Origin: Pseudomonas reinekei
GTDB taxonomy: Bacteria; Pseudomonadota; Gammaproteobacteria; Pseudomonadales; Pseudomonadaceae
Assembly (NCBI RefSeq): GCF_001945365.1
Contig: NZ_MSTQ01000002.1
Coordinates: forward strand, 62,001 to 126,000
Direction: 5' to 3'
Length of the DNA stretch: 64,000 nucleotides
This document shows, in pieces, positions 55,532-63,324 of this stretch. Position 1 is the stretch's first letter. Each line of letters opens with the position of its first letter. A program made the position numbers and the translations under genes. A model generated the notes under the pieces. That model was not told where the DNA came from. It was given only the letters and a program-made list of their open reading frames with translations, and searched no databases.

Positions 55532-56545
55532 TCACGCCGAGGCGACGCTGATCGCGGCGCGTTCGGCAACATGGCGCAGGCTGTCGAAATTGATATTGGC
55601 ACCGGAGTCGATGGCCACTAGCGTCTGCCCGCGGATTCCCGTGCGGGCCACGTACTTCTTGATGCCGGCCACGGCCAAGGCGCCGGATGGCTCGGTGATC
55701 GAGCGGGTGTCGTCGTAGATATTCTTGATCGCGGCACACAGCTCATCGTTACTGACCGTCTGCACTTCATCCACGCAAAACCGACACACCTCAAACCCGT
55801 GAGCGCCGATCTGCGCAACCGCCACGCCGTCGGCGAAGGTTCCGACGTTGGGCAGCACCACGCGCTCATCTGCCTCTAAGGCGGCCTGCAAACAGGCGGA
55901 GTGTTCCGACTCAACTCCGATGATGCGCACCTGTGGTCGAAGGTATTTAACGTACGCGGCGATGCCGGCGATCAAGCCGCCACCCCCAACCGGTATAAAC
56001 ATTGCGTCGAGCGCCCCCTGGTGCTGACGCAGTATCTCCATCGCAACGGTACCTTGCCCGGCAATCACATCCGGATCATCAAACGGTGACACGAACGTCC
56101 TGCCGCTTTGTTCTGCCAGCTCCAGCGCCCTGGCCAGGGCGAACGGAAAGCTTTCACCGTGCAGCACCGCTTCAGCGCCACGGCTGCGAACGCCGAGCAC
56201 CTTCAGCTCCGGTGTCATGGCCGGCATGACAATGGTTGCGGCAATGCCCAGCTCGCGTGCGGCATGCGCCACGCCTTGGGCATGATTGCCAGCGGAAGCT
56301 GTGATGACACCTCGCGCCTTCTGCTCATCAGTCAATTGCACCAGTTTGTTGTAGGCGCCACGGATCTTGAAGGAAAAGGTCGGTTGCAAGTCTTCACGCT
56401 TCAACAGAATTTGATTGGCCAGTGCCTCGGACAACGCAGGTGCCGCTTGCAACGGCGTCCGCACCGCCAATTCATAGACGGGCGCCGCGAGGATTTTTTT
56501 CACGTAGTGTTCAAGCAAGGCTTGTTGTTGAGCGGTGTGGCTCAT
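55532..56545 (-). CDS. Short threonine ammonia-lyase (IlvA catalytic domain only)
   Basis: A 337-aa PLP enzyme. Its sequence follows biosynthetic IlvA from the N-terminus (PTFSFKIRGAYNKL with the PLP Lys; ASAGNHAQGVA; VGGGGLIAGI). It stops at NFDSLRHVAERA, where classical IlvA (~504 aa) continues into two ACT-like regulatory domains. I see no ACT remnants after the stop. It deaminates threonine to 2-oxobutanoate, the first step of isoleucine synthesis. Loss of the ACT part predicts loss of isoleucine feedback inhibition. The upstream leader and terminator (56607-56711) predict that expression is controlled by isoleucine supply instead. Confidence 0.88.
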   Translation of the reverse strand: MSHTAQQQALLEHYVKKILAAPVYELAVRTPLQAAPALSEALANQILLKREDLQPTFSFKIRGAYNKLVQLTDEQKARGVITASAGNHAQGVAHAARELGIAATIVMPAMTPELKVLGVRSRGAEAVLHGESFPFALARALELAEQSGRTFVSPFDDPDVIAGQGTVAMEILRQHQGALDAMFIPVGGGGLIAGIAAYVKYLRPQVRIIGVESEHSACLQAALEADERVVLPNVGTFADGVAVAQIGAHGFEVCRFCVDEVQTVSNDELCAAIKNIYDDTRSITEPSGALAVAGIKKYVARTGIRGQTLVAIDSGANINFDSLRHVAERAAISVASA

Positions 56546-56606
56546 GGCTGTCTCCGGTATGCAGGGTCGGCGACCTTGCTGATAAAGCCCTGAGACAGAA
56601 AGTGAA

Positions 56607-56627
56607 AACCCGCCTCTAGGGCGGGTT
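56607..56627 (-). terminator. Attenuator terminator before the threonine dehydratase gene
   Basis: On the minus strand AACCCGCC pairs with GGCGGGTT around CTAGA, followed by TTC. The 8-bp GC-rich stem stands between the leader peptide stop and the structural gene, 62 bases before its ATG. Confidence 0.75.
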
Positions 56628-56645
56628 GGGTGCTGCAGTCGTGAG

Positions 56646-56711
56646 CTAGCCCGCCAAATGAGGAATGGCGGTAATAATGCTTGGCTGGCAGCGCAATACG
56701 GTGGAAGTCAT
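56646..56711 (-). CDS. Candidate isoleucine-rich leader peptide (21 aa)
   Basis: The frame reads MTSTVLRCQPSIITAIPHLA and Gly, then TAG. It holds three Ile (two adjacent ATT codons), three Thr, one Val and two Leu, a composition seen in ilv leaders. Directly after the tandem Ile codons lies ACCGCCA, which can pair with TGGCGG near the stop codon. That GGCGGG can instead pair with CCCGCC of the terminator. These alternatives form a classic attenuator. The ribosome site before the ATG is weak, which is the main doubt. Confidence 0.6.
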   Translation of the reverse strand: MTSTVLRCQPSIITAIPHLAG

Positions 56712-56775
56712 GGCCGGAAATTAGCCGGGCACGCGGGCCAAGTCAATGGTAAGTCGCTGTCGAATCCAAGATGGC

Positions 56776-56803
56776 TATCGCGAGCAGGCCCGCTCCTGCA
56801 GGT
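56776..56803. repeat. Single degenerate REP sequence
   Basis: TATCGCGAGCAGGCCCGCTC and CTGCAGG resemble the REP core in the 160 bases between the leader promoter and the CorA-like gene end. It has no inverted partner. Confidence 0.6.
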
Positions 56804-56869
56804 TTGCTGACGTCGCAACAACACTGTGGGCGCCAGCTGCCAGCGATCACGACATATCACTCACCCGAT

Positions 56870-57793
56870 TCATTTCGCCAAGCGTTTGAGCCCTATCACC
56901 ATCACTCCCGCCCCCAGCATCATCGCCATCAAAAACAATGGGTATGACACCCACCATGGTGTTCCAGCGGTCATCATGCTGAACTCGGACATGCCGCCGA
57001 TGCTGGCGATCAGGTTCAGCGGCAGGAACACCACGTTGATCAACGTCAGTTTGCGCAGCAGGTTGTTCATGCTGTTGTTCATCAGGTTGCCCCGGGCATC
57101 GATCAGCCCGGAGAACACTGTCGAATAGATCTCCGCCTGTTTGTAGCATTGGTTGTTTTCGATGATGAGGTCGTCGATCAAGCCGATGGCATGCGCGTCG
57201 AAGTGTTCCTTTTCCGCGTGATTGCGCAGGCGGGTGAGTACCGCGCCATTGCTGTGGATCGCGTTGATGTAATAGATCAGGCTTTCGCTGAGGTTGAACA
57301 TCTGGATCAGGTGCTGGTTCTGCATCGATGCGTTGAATTTCTGCTGCAACTCCCGGGCAACCAGCTTGATGACTTTGAGGTGACCCAAATAGTGGTGGAT
57401 GTTGTTGAACAGCAAATCGAGCAACACATCCAGTGGCGTATTTAAGGCCTGCCGCCTGCCCAATCCGCCAAGCGGCGCGTCATCGGTGGCAATCACCAGG
57501 AGACGGTCCGGGCTGAACAGCAACCCACAGGAAGACACCTCAAACGCCAGGCTGTCGGCTCCAGAGTAGTTTTCCGGGTGTTTCCAGATCAGGAACAGGT
57601 TGTCGGGGTGAAACTCGATGCGCGACACCTCGTCAGGGTCCAGTGCCGACGCCAGAGCGTGTGCATCAAGTTTGAAATGGCTATGCAGCAGATCGCGTTC
57701 GGCCGCATCGGGATTGCTGAACAGCATGACTGGCGCGTCCAGCCGGTCGACGGCGTGCAATGCACCGTGGGTCAATTCAAAGCTCTTGATCAT
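56870..57793 (-). CDS. CorA-family divalent cation transporter with variant GMS motif
   Basis: A 307-aa protein with a soluble N-terminal domain, a long helix region (~130-235) and two C-terminal transmembrane helices (~250-270 and ~282-302). The family signature GMN at the end of the first helix is replaced by GMS (ASIGGMSEFSMM). GMN forms the ion selectivity filter in CorA, so substrate or function may differ. It begins 7 bases after the RimK-like gene and is presumably co-transcribed with it. A role in supplying or exporting a cation for the ATP-grasp enzyme is speculation. Confidence 0.8.
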   Translation of the reverse strand: MIKSFELTHGALHAVDRLDAPVMLFSNPDAAERDLLHSHFKLDAHALASALDPDEVSRIEFHPDNLFLIWKHPENYSGADSLAFEVSSCGLLFSPDRLLVIATDDAPLGGLGRRQALNTPLDVLLDLLFNNIHHYLGHLKVIKLVARELQQKFNASMQNQHLIQMFNLSESLIYYINAIHSNGAVLTRLRNHAEKEHFDAHAIGLIDDLIIENNQCYKQAEIYSTVFSGLIDARGNLMNNSMNNLLRKLTLINVVFLPLNLIASIGGMSEFSMMTAGTPWWVSYPLFLMAMMLGAGVMVIGLKRLAK

Positions 57794-57800
57794 CGGCCGA

Positions 57801-59399
57801 TCACCAGGCCTGGCCGCGACGCTTCAGATCCAGGCGTCGCACAAACTCCTCAAGCACCAGCGAGTACAGATCGTCCTGCAAGTAGGCGTCTTCGATACCG
57901 GCGTCCATGTTCGGGTTGTCGTTCACCTCGATCACCACCACTTTGTCACCCGACTGTTTGAGGTCAACGCCGTACAAGCCATCACCGATCAGGTTCGCGG
58001 TCTTCACCGCCAGTTCCACCACCGCCCGCGGCGCTTCGTGAACGGCCAGGGTCCGGCACTCACCGTTGATGTCCTGGCCTTTGGCTTTGTGGTTATAGAT
58101 TTGCCAATGCCCCTTGGACATGAAGTACTGGCAGGCAAAAATCGGTTTACGGTTGAGTACGCCGATGCGCCAGTCGTATTCGGTGTAGAAAAACTCCTGT
58201 GCCAGCAATAGCACCGAGTGTTCGAACAGTTCGGCGGTGGCCTCGAGCAGCGCTTGCTGACTTTCGACTTTGATCACCCCCCGGGAAAAACAGCCGTCGG
58301 GGATCTTCAGCACCAACGGAAAGCCAAGACGTTCACCTACCCGTTCGAAATCTTCCGGTCGTTCCTTGTAGAGGATTTCGGTCGCGGGCATGCCCAGTTG
58401 GTGACTTTTGAGCAAGTCGGTCAGGTACACCTTGTTGGTGCAGCGCAGGATCGACGCCGGGTCGTCCATCACCACAAGCCCTTCGCTCTCGGCCTTCTTG
58501 GCGAAACGGTAGGTGTGGTTGTCGACGCTGGTGGTCTCGCGTATCAGCAAACCGTCGTATTCAGCGATTCGCGAATAATCCTTGCGCTCGATCAGCTCGA
58601 CGTCGATACCCAGCGTCCTGCCGACCCTGACAAAATTATCCAACGCCTTGGCATTGGAGGGCGGCAATGCTTCATGGGGATCATGCAGGATGGCCAGGTC
58701 GTATCGGGCCAATCGCCGGGACCGGGGCTGGCGCCAGATCTTGCGACTGAAACTGTCGAGGGAATGCGCAAACTGATCTTCCTGATCTTCGCGCAACTTG
58801 TGCAGCGCGCCGGACTTGATGCCTTCGATATGCCAACCGTTAGCTCTGCGAAATTCAACTAACAAGATCGGACAAGCAAACACCTCAAATAACTGTCGCG
58901 CCAAATCCTGCAGCGGCTCGATATTCGTCCTGCCGAAATAAAGCGTCAGGGTAAAACCTTCGGTATCGCTGTAAGCGTGGTGACTCAGGGCTTTCTCCAG
59001 GGTTTTATCGAGGTCATCCAGCGCTAATCCATACAGGGATTTACGGGTCAGTTCGCTGATGGTCCGCACCGACGGAATAACTTTGTGGCCACGGGCTTCA
59101 GCCAACAGTGAACAGTAATAGCCGTGCCCCAGATACTTGTAGCTGCGACACAGATTGATAACCTGCACACGCTTGCCCTGCTCGTTTTCACGGGTTTGCT
59201 CCAGATACTCCTGGGCCGTGACGATGTCCTCGCTGGGGAAATAAGACGCCCAGTCTTCCTTGCGCTCGACGATGATAATCAACTGGCTTGAAGTTCTGCC
59301 CGGCTCATGTAAAGAGCCATTTAAATAAGTTTCAGAAGTGATTGCCGCCGGCAAAGTTTGCTCGGATACTTCGCGCCAATGACCTTGTACCGCTGACAT
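57801..59399 (-). CDS. RimK-like ATP-grasp ligase with N-terminal RLAN domain
   Basis: A 532-aa protein. Residues ~35-190 form the RLAN (RimK-like ATP-grasp N-terminal) domain (QLIIIVERKEDWASYFPSEDIVTAQEYL, INLCRSYKYLGHGYYCSLLAEARGHKVIPSV). Residues ~250-520 are an ATP-grasp fold with FPLVLKIPDGCFSRGVIKV and the Mg-binding end VVVIEVNDNPNMDAGIED. ATP-grasp enzymes join a carboxylate to an amine using ATP; RimK adds glutamate. The ATG at 59399 was chosen; the frame extends to a TTG at 59477. It is divergent from a GNAT-C39 fusion gene, a pairing noted in comparative genomics of amidoligases. The product is not known. Confidence 0.87.
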   Translation of the reverse strand: MSAVQGHWREVSEQTLPAAITSETYLNGSLHEPGRTSSQLIIIVERKEDWASYFPSEDIVTAQEYLEQTRENEQGKRVQVINLCRSYKYLGHGYYCSLLAEARGHKVIPSVRTISELTRKSLYGLALDDLDKTLEKALSHHAYSDTEGFTLTLYFGRTNIEPLQDLARQLFEVFACPILLVEFRRANGWHIEGIKSGALHKLREDQEDQFAHSLDSFSRKIWRQPRSRRLARYDLAILHDPHEALPPSNAKALDNFVRVGRTLGIDVELIERKDYSRIAEYDGLLIRETTSVDNHTYRFAKKAESEGLVVMDDPASILRCTNKVYLTDLLKSHQLGMPATEILYKERPEDFERVGERLGFPLVLKIPDGCFSRGVIKVESQQALLEATAELFEHSVLLLAQEFFYTEYDWRIGVLNRKPIFACQYFMSKGHWQIYNHKAKGQDINGECRTLAVHEAPRAVVELAVKTANLIGDGLYGVDLKQSGDKVVVIEVNDNPNMDAGIEDAYLQDDLYSLVLEEFVRRLDLKRRGQAW

Positions 59400-59493
59400 A
59401 GTGATCGATCCGTTTTGGTGAACAAGACCGTATCTATTAAGCACGAAGTTTTTTGAAAGTCCCGTTTCGTTACGCAACTTTTACGGCGGTCAT
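59400..59493. promoter_or_regulatory. Divergent promoter region, RimK-like/GNAT-C39
   Basis: Only 94 bases lie between the two start codons, so the promoters overlap or face each other and the two transcripts are probably co-regulated. The region is AT-rich compared with the flanking genes. Confidence 0.5.
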
Positions 59494-60588
59494 ATGAATA
59501 CATTTTTTCGTTTGGCGGTATTGGAAGACTTACCCGAATTGTTGCAACTGGAGGAGCAGTGTTTCACCACCGACCGGCTCAACAGTCGCAGCTTTCAATG
59601 GATGATTACTCGTGCCCACGGGCAACTGCTGGTAGCTCAGGCCGGTGAGCATTTACTGGGTTATGCCGTGGTGCTTTTTCATCGGGGCACGTCGCTGGCA
59701 CGTCTGTATTCGATCGCCATCGCCGCCCAGGCGCGAGGCAACGGCTTGGGCAAAAAGTTACTCGATCGCGTCGAGGCCTGCGCCCTGGAACACGATTGTG
59801 CCTATTTGCGGCTGGAGGTGCGTATCGACAATCCGGCGGCGATTGCCCTGTATGAGCGCAACGGCTACCGGCGCTTTGCCGTGATTCATGACTATTACCA
59901 GGACCATGCCGATGCGCTACGCCTGGAGAAGCGCATTCTGCAGCACCGCGAGTCGCGCAACATTCAAGTGCCCTACTACGCACAAACCACCGAGTTCACC
60001 TGCGGTCCGGCTTGCCTGATCATGGCCATGGCCGCACTGCAACGGCCTGACTTTCTGGAACGTCGCGAAGAACTGCAGATCTGGCGCGAGGCAACCACCG
60101 TGTTCATGACCTCCGGCCACGGCGGCTGCAGCCCTCAAGGTTTGGCATTGGCTGCCTGGCGCCGCGGGTTCAGGGTGCGTCTGCAACTCAGCATGGCCGG
60201 GCCATTGTTCCTCGACGGTGTGCGCGACACGCATAAAAAAGACGTAATGCGCCTGGTGCACGAGGCGTTCACGGAGCAGCTGCTGACCAGCGACGTCGAG
60301 TGCGAGATCGGTGGGCCACTGAAACTGCCGCAGCTTCTGGAAGAAGGGGGGCAGCCTTTGGTGCTGATCAGCAGTTATCGCCTGACGCGCTCGAAATCAC
60401 CGCACTGGGTGATCGTGACCGATTGCGATGACGAGTTCGTCTATCTGCACGATCCCGATGTGGACCATAGCCAGCATCGCCAGGCCATGGACTGCCAGCA
60501 TATGCCGGTCAGCCATGGGGAGTTCGAGAAGATGTGCAGTTTTGGGCGGGGCAAGTTGCGCGCGGCGGTGGTTTTGTACGCCAGGTGA
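59494..60588 (+). CDS. GNAT acetyltransferase fused to C39-like cysteine peptidase
   Basis: A 364-aa two-domain protein. Residues ~5-150 are a GNAT domain with the acetyl-CoA loop AQARGNGLGKKLLDRV and the end motif ALYERNGYRRFAV. Residues ~155-360 are a papain-like C39 domain with Cys in TTEFTCGPACLIMAMAA, His in KSPHWVIVTDCDDEFVYLHDPD and Asp in the same segment. C39 peptidases usually cut double-glycine leaders of peptides. Together with the divergent RLAN/ATP-grasp gene it suggests synthesis or modification of a small peptide or amide. No precursor peptide gene was recognised nearby. Confidence 0.88.
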   Translation: MNTFFRLAVLEDLPELLQLEEQCFTTDRLNSRSFQWMITRAHGQLLVAQAGEHLLGYAVVLFHRGTSLARLYSIAIAAQARGNGLGKKLLDRVEACALEHDCAYLRLEVRIDNPAAIALYERNGYRRFAVIHDYYQDHADALRLEKRILQHRESRNIQVPYYAQTTEFTCGPACLIMAMAALQRPDFLERREELQIWREATTVFMTSGHGGCSPQGLALAAWRRGFRVRLQLSMAGPLFLDGVRDTHKKDVMRLVHEAFTEQLLTSDVECEIGGPLKLPQLLEEGGQPLVLISSYRLTRSKSPHWVIVTDCDDEFVYLHDPDVDHSQHRQAMDCQHMPVSHGEFEKMCSFGRGKLRAAVVLYAR

Positions 60589-60603
60589 ACTGAAAAAGTC
60601 GAC

Positions 60604-60636
60604 GCCTGCGGCAGCTCCTATACGGGCTGCCGCAGG
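60604..60636. terminator. Hairpin between convergent genes
   Basis: A 10-bp perfect stem (CCTGCGGCAG/CTGCCGCAGG) with an 11-base loop in the 57-base gap between the GNAT-C39 gene and the sugar dehydrogenase gene. It is a common Pseudomonas intergenic repeat and a likely terminator on both strands. Confidence 0.6.
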
Positions 60637-60645
60637 TGCGATCTG

Positions 60646-61797
60646 TTATTTAAGGCCTACCTTGTAGAGTCCGCCGTCCCCTTCATCGGTCAGCACATAC
60701 AAGTAACCATCCGGCCCCTGCCGCACATCGCGGATGCGTTTGTTGAGCTCACCCAGCAGACGCTCCTCGTGAACCACCTTGTCGCCGTTGAACTGCAGTC
60801 GGATGAGCTCCTGCGTCACCAGCGCGCCGATGAAGACGTTGTGCTGCCATGCCTTGAAACGATCGCTGTCGTAAAAGGCCATGCCACTCAAGCCAGGTGA
60901 TTTCTCCCAGAAATGCCTTGGCCCGACGGTGCCTTCGGCAGTTTTACCCTGGGCCTCAGGGATGGGCTGACCGGAATAGTTGATGCCGTGGGTTGCCAAT
61001 GGCCAGCCGTAATTCTTGCCGCGTTCGATGACGTTCAATTCGTCGCCGCCCCGAGGACCGTGTTCGTTTTCCCACAGGGTGCCGGTCCATGGATTAAGCG
61101 CCGCACCTTGCGGATTGCGCACGCCGTAGGACCAGATCTCGGGTCGCACACCGGACTGACCGACAAATGGGTTGTCGTCCGGTATTTTACCGTCGGGATA
61201 AATGCGAACGACCTTGCCTTGGAGTTTGTCGAGGTCCTGTGCGGTCGGGCGGTCGTTGTTTTCCCCCAGGGTAATGAACAGATAGCCGTCACGGTCAAAA
61301 ACCAGCCGCGAACCAAAATGGTTGCCGACGGAGAGCTTTGGTTCCTGCCGGAAAATCACCGTGAAATCCTTGAGGCTCGTCAGGTCTTCGGACAACCGCC
61401 CGCGACCGACAGCCGTGCCGGCCTTGTCGCCCTGACCGCCGCCCTCGGCGTAGGACAGATAAACCAGACGGTCCTGCCTGAAATCCGGTGATAACACCAC
61501 ATCCAGCAAACCGCCCTGCCCCTTGGCCCAAACCTTGGGCACGCCGCTGATCGGCGCCGATAACTTGCCTTCAATGCTGACAAGGCGCAGGTTGCCGGGC
61601 CGCTCGGTCACCAGCATGCCCTGCCGGTCGGGCAGAAACGCCACGGACCAGGGATGCTCCAGCCCCTTGGCGATTGACGTGACCTCAAGGGTACCTTGTT
61701 CACTGTTCATTTCCTGCGCGGACGCGGCCAGAACCGGCAGCGTCGCCGTCAACATTGCACTGGCACAGAGAGCGGTCAGAAGGGATGTACGCAACAT
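60646..61797 (-). CDS. PQQ-dependent aldose sugar dehydrogenase (YliI/Asd-like)
   Basis: A 383-aa soluble periplasmic protein of the glucose/sorbosone dehydrogenase family. It has a signal peptide (residues ~1-25, ending VLAASA) and the six-bladed propeller motifs HPWSVAFLPDRQGMLVTERPG, HFGSRLVFDRDGYLFITLGE, YGVRNPQGAALNPWTGTLWENEHGPRGGDELN and RDVRQGPDGYLYVLTDE. The His of the HFGSR segment is the usual catalytic base. YliI of E. coli binds PQQ and oxidises aldoses. It is transcribed alone in this window. Confidence 0.9.
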   Translation of the reverse strand: MLRTSLLTALCASAMLTATLPVLAASAQEMNSEQGTLEVTSIAKGLEHPWSVAFLPDRQGMLVTERPGNLRLVSIEGKLSAPISGVPKVWAKGQGGLLDVVLSPDFRQDRLVYLSYAEGGGQGDKAGTAVGRGRLSEDLTSLKDFTVIFRQEPKLSVGNHFGSRLVFDRDGYLFITLGENNDRPTAQDLDKLQGKVVRIYPDGKIPDDNPFVGQSGVRPEIWSYGVRNPQGAALNPWTGTLWENEHGPRGGDELNVIERGKNYGWPLATHGINYSGQPIPEAQGKTAEGTVGPRHFWEKSPGLSGMAFYDSDRFKAWQHNVFIGALVTQELIRLQFNGDKVVHEERLLGELNKRIRDVRQGPDGYLYVLTDEGDGGLYKVGLK

Positions 61798-61848
61798 GCA
61801 CGATTCCTTTTGTCATGAGAACGGTGGGCAGAAATGAGGGCCTGCCAT

Positions 61849-62208
61849 TTAGCGAGTAGAAGTGCCCGAATCCCGAGGAGGTGGATTGGGTATGAATTTG
61901 GGTGGACTGGAAGGCGCACTCGGCGTCTGCGAAGAGCGATTGCCGATGCCGCCGTTATCAAGCGTCGGTGGGCGCGGCACGGGCACGGTGTTCGGCCCCC
62001 GGATGGCCGGGGCGCTGGGTTGCGTGCCTTGCATGCTGTTGGGATTGGCCCGGCGAATCGGACTGTTATACGGATTGTTGTTGCCGCTGTTCGGCAGGTT
62101 CTGCGCCACCAGCAAGGGTGCACGAAGCGACGGAGCTTGCGCCTGGGCCAGGGGGCCAATTGTGGCACTCAAGGCCAACAGGATGAAGCCGAAGATGCAT
62201 CTGTTCAT
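61849..62208 (-). CDS. Proline/asparagine-rich secreted protein of unknown function
   Basis: A 119-aa protein with a signal peptide (MNRCIFGFILLALSATIGPLAQA-QA) followed by a low-complexity part rich in Pro, Asn, Ser and Arg, without recognised domain. GAGG precedes the ATG at 62208 by 6 bases; a longer frame reaches 62298 but has no such site. It is probably periplasmic and unstructured. It is divergent from ku. Confidence 0.7.
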   Translation of the reverse strand: MNRCIFGFILLALSATIGPLAQAQAPSLRAPLLVAQNLPNSGNNNPYNSPIRRANPNSMQGTQPSAPAIRGPNTVPVPRPPTLDNGGIGNRSSQTPSAPSSPPKFIPNPPPRDSGTSTR

Positions 62209-62398
62209 GGGTTGCCTCTGGACGCGCGCGTGTAAGGACTTCGATAGCACGCTACGCCCCGGGTTCGGATTTGTTAACCAAAACCTCAACAGCAACATGT
62301 AACACGAAGTTGATCTGCGGCCAGGGACGGGCTGCAGGCCATTGCAACTTTTGTTTGGGCCCCACGGTCACCTGATCATCACTCGCGAGTAGACGACC

Positions 62399-63259
62399 AT
62401 GGCACGGGCAATCTGGAAAGGCGCGATCAGTTTCGGATTGGTGCACATACCTGTGGCGCTGGTCTCGGCAACGTCCTCCCAAGGGGTGGATTTCGACTGG
62501 CTCGACAGCCGCACCATGGACCCGGTGGGCTACAAACGGGTCAACAAAGTCACCGGCAAGGAAGTGACCAAGGAGCACATCGTCAAAGGTGTCGCGTATG
62601 AAAAAGGTCGATATGTCGTGCTCAGCGAAGAAGAAATCCGCTCGGCGCATCCGTTGTCGACGCAGACCATCGATATCTTTGCCTTTGTCGACGGCGACAA
62701 CATTCCGCTGCAACACATCGATACCCCCTACTACCTGGCACCGGATAAGCGCGGCGGCAAGGTCTACGCGTTATTACGCGAGACCCTGACCAAAACCAAG
62801 AAGGTCGCGCTGGCGCGCGTGGTGTTGCATACCCGCCAGTACCTCGCCGCTTTGATGCCATTGGACTCGGCCTTGGTGTTGGTCAAACTGCGCTGGCCGG
62901 CTGAGGTCCGTAGTCTGGATGAGCTGGCGTTGGGTCCGGACGTCACCAAGGCGGAATTGACTAAAGGTGAATTGGACATGGCCAAGCGCCTGGTAGAGGA
63001 CATGAGCGCCGAATGGACACCGGAAGATTATCGCGACGGGTTTGAAGAGAAGATCATGGCGCTGGTGAACAAGAAGGCCCATGAAGGCAAGATCGAGGAT
63101 GTTGAGACGGATACCGGCGAAGAAGCTCGCAAGACAGCGGATGTCATTGATTTGACCGAATTGCTCAAACGCAGCCTGGGGGGCAAGAGCGCCGATAAGG
63201 CGCCGGCAAAACCCAAGGCGGCAAGTAAGCCGGCAGCGCGGAAAAAAGTCAGTAAGTGA
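62399..63259 (+). CDS. ku: Non-homologous end joining protein Ku
   Basis: A 286-aa bacterial Ku homodimer subunit (usual 270-300 aa). It begins ARAIWKGAISFGLVHIPVAL, the family start, and has the bridge region (TYYLAPDKRGGKVYALL, YLAALMPLDSALVL) that encircles DNA ends. The C-terminal ~30 residues are Lys/Ala/Pro-rich, as in the DNA-binding tail. Ku binds double-strand break ends and recruits LigD, whose gene is not in this window. It is divergent from the Pro-rich gene and followed by a perfect long inverted repeat. Confidence 0.95.
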   Translation: MARAIWKGAISFGLVHIPVALVSATSSQGVDFDWLDSRTMDPVGYKRVNKVTGKEVTKEHIVKGVAYEKGRYVVLSEEEIRSAHPLSTQTIDIFAFVDGDNIPLQHIDTPYYLAPDKRGGKVYALLRETLTKTKKVALARVVLHTRQYLAALMPLDSALVLVKLRWPAEVRSLDELALGPDVTKAELTKGELDMAKRLVEDMSAEWTPEDYRDGFEEKIMALVNKKAHEGKIEDVETDTGEEARKTADVIDLTELLKRSLGGKSADKAPAKPKAASKPAARKKVSK

Positions 63260-63263
63260 TGTG

Positions 63264-63315
63264 TTGCAGTATTGGCGTCATCGCGGGCTTGCCTGCGATG
63301 ACGCCAATACTGCAA
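63264..63315. repeat. Long perfect inverted repeat after ku
   Basis: Two 21-base arms (TTGCAGTATTGGCGTCATCGC and its exact complement) surround GGGCTTGCCT. It lies between ku and the convergent LpxO-like gene. The centre resembles another Pseudomonas REP type. No U-tract follows, so it is probably a dispersed repeat that may also stop transcription. Confidence 0.85.
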
Positions 63316-63324
63316 ACGAATGAA

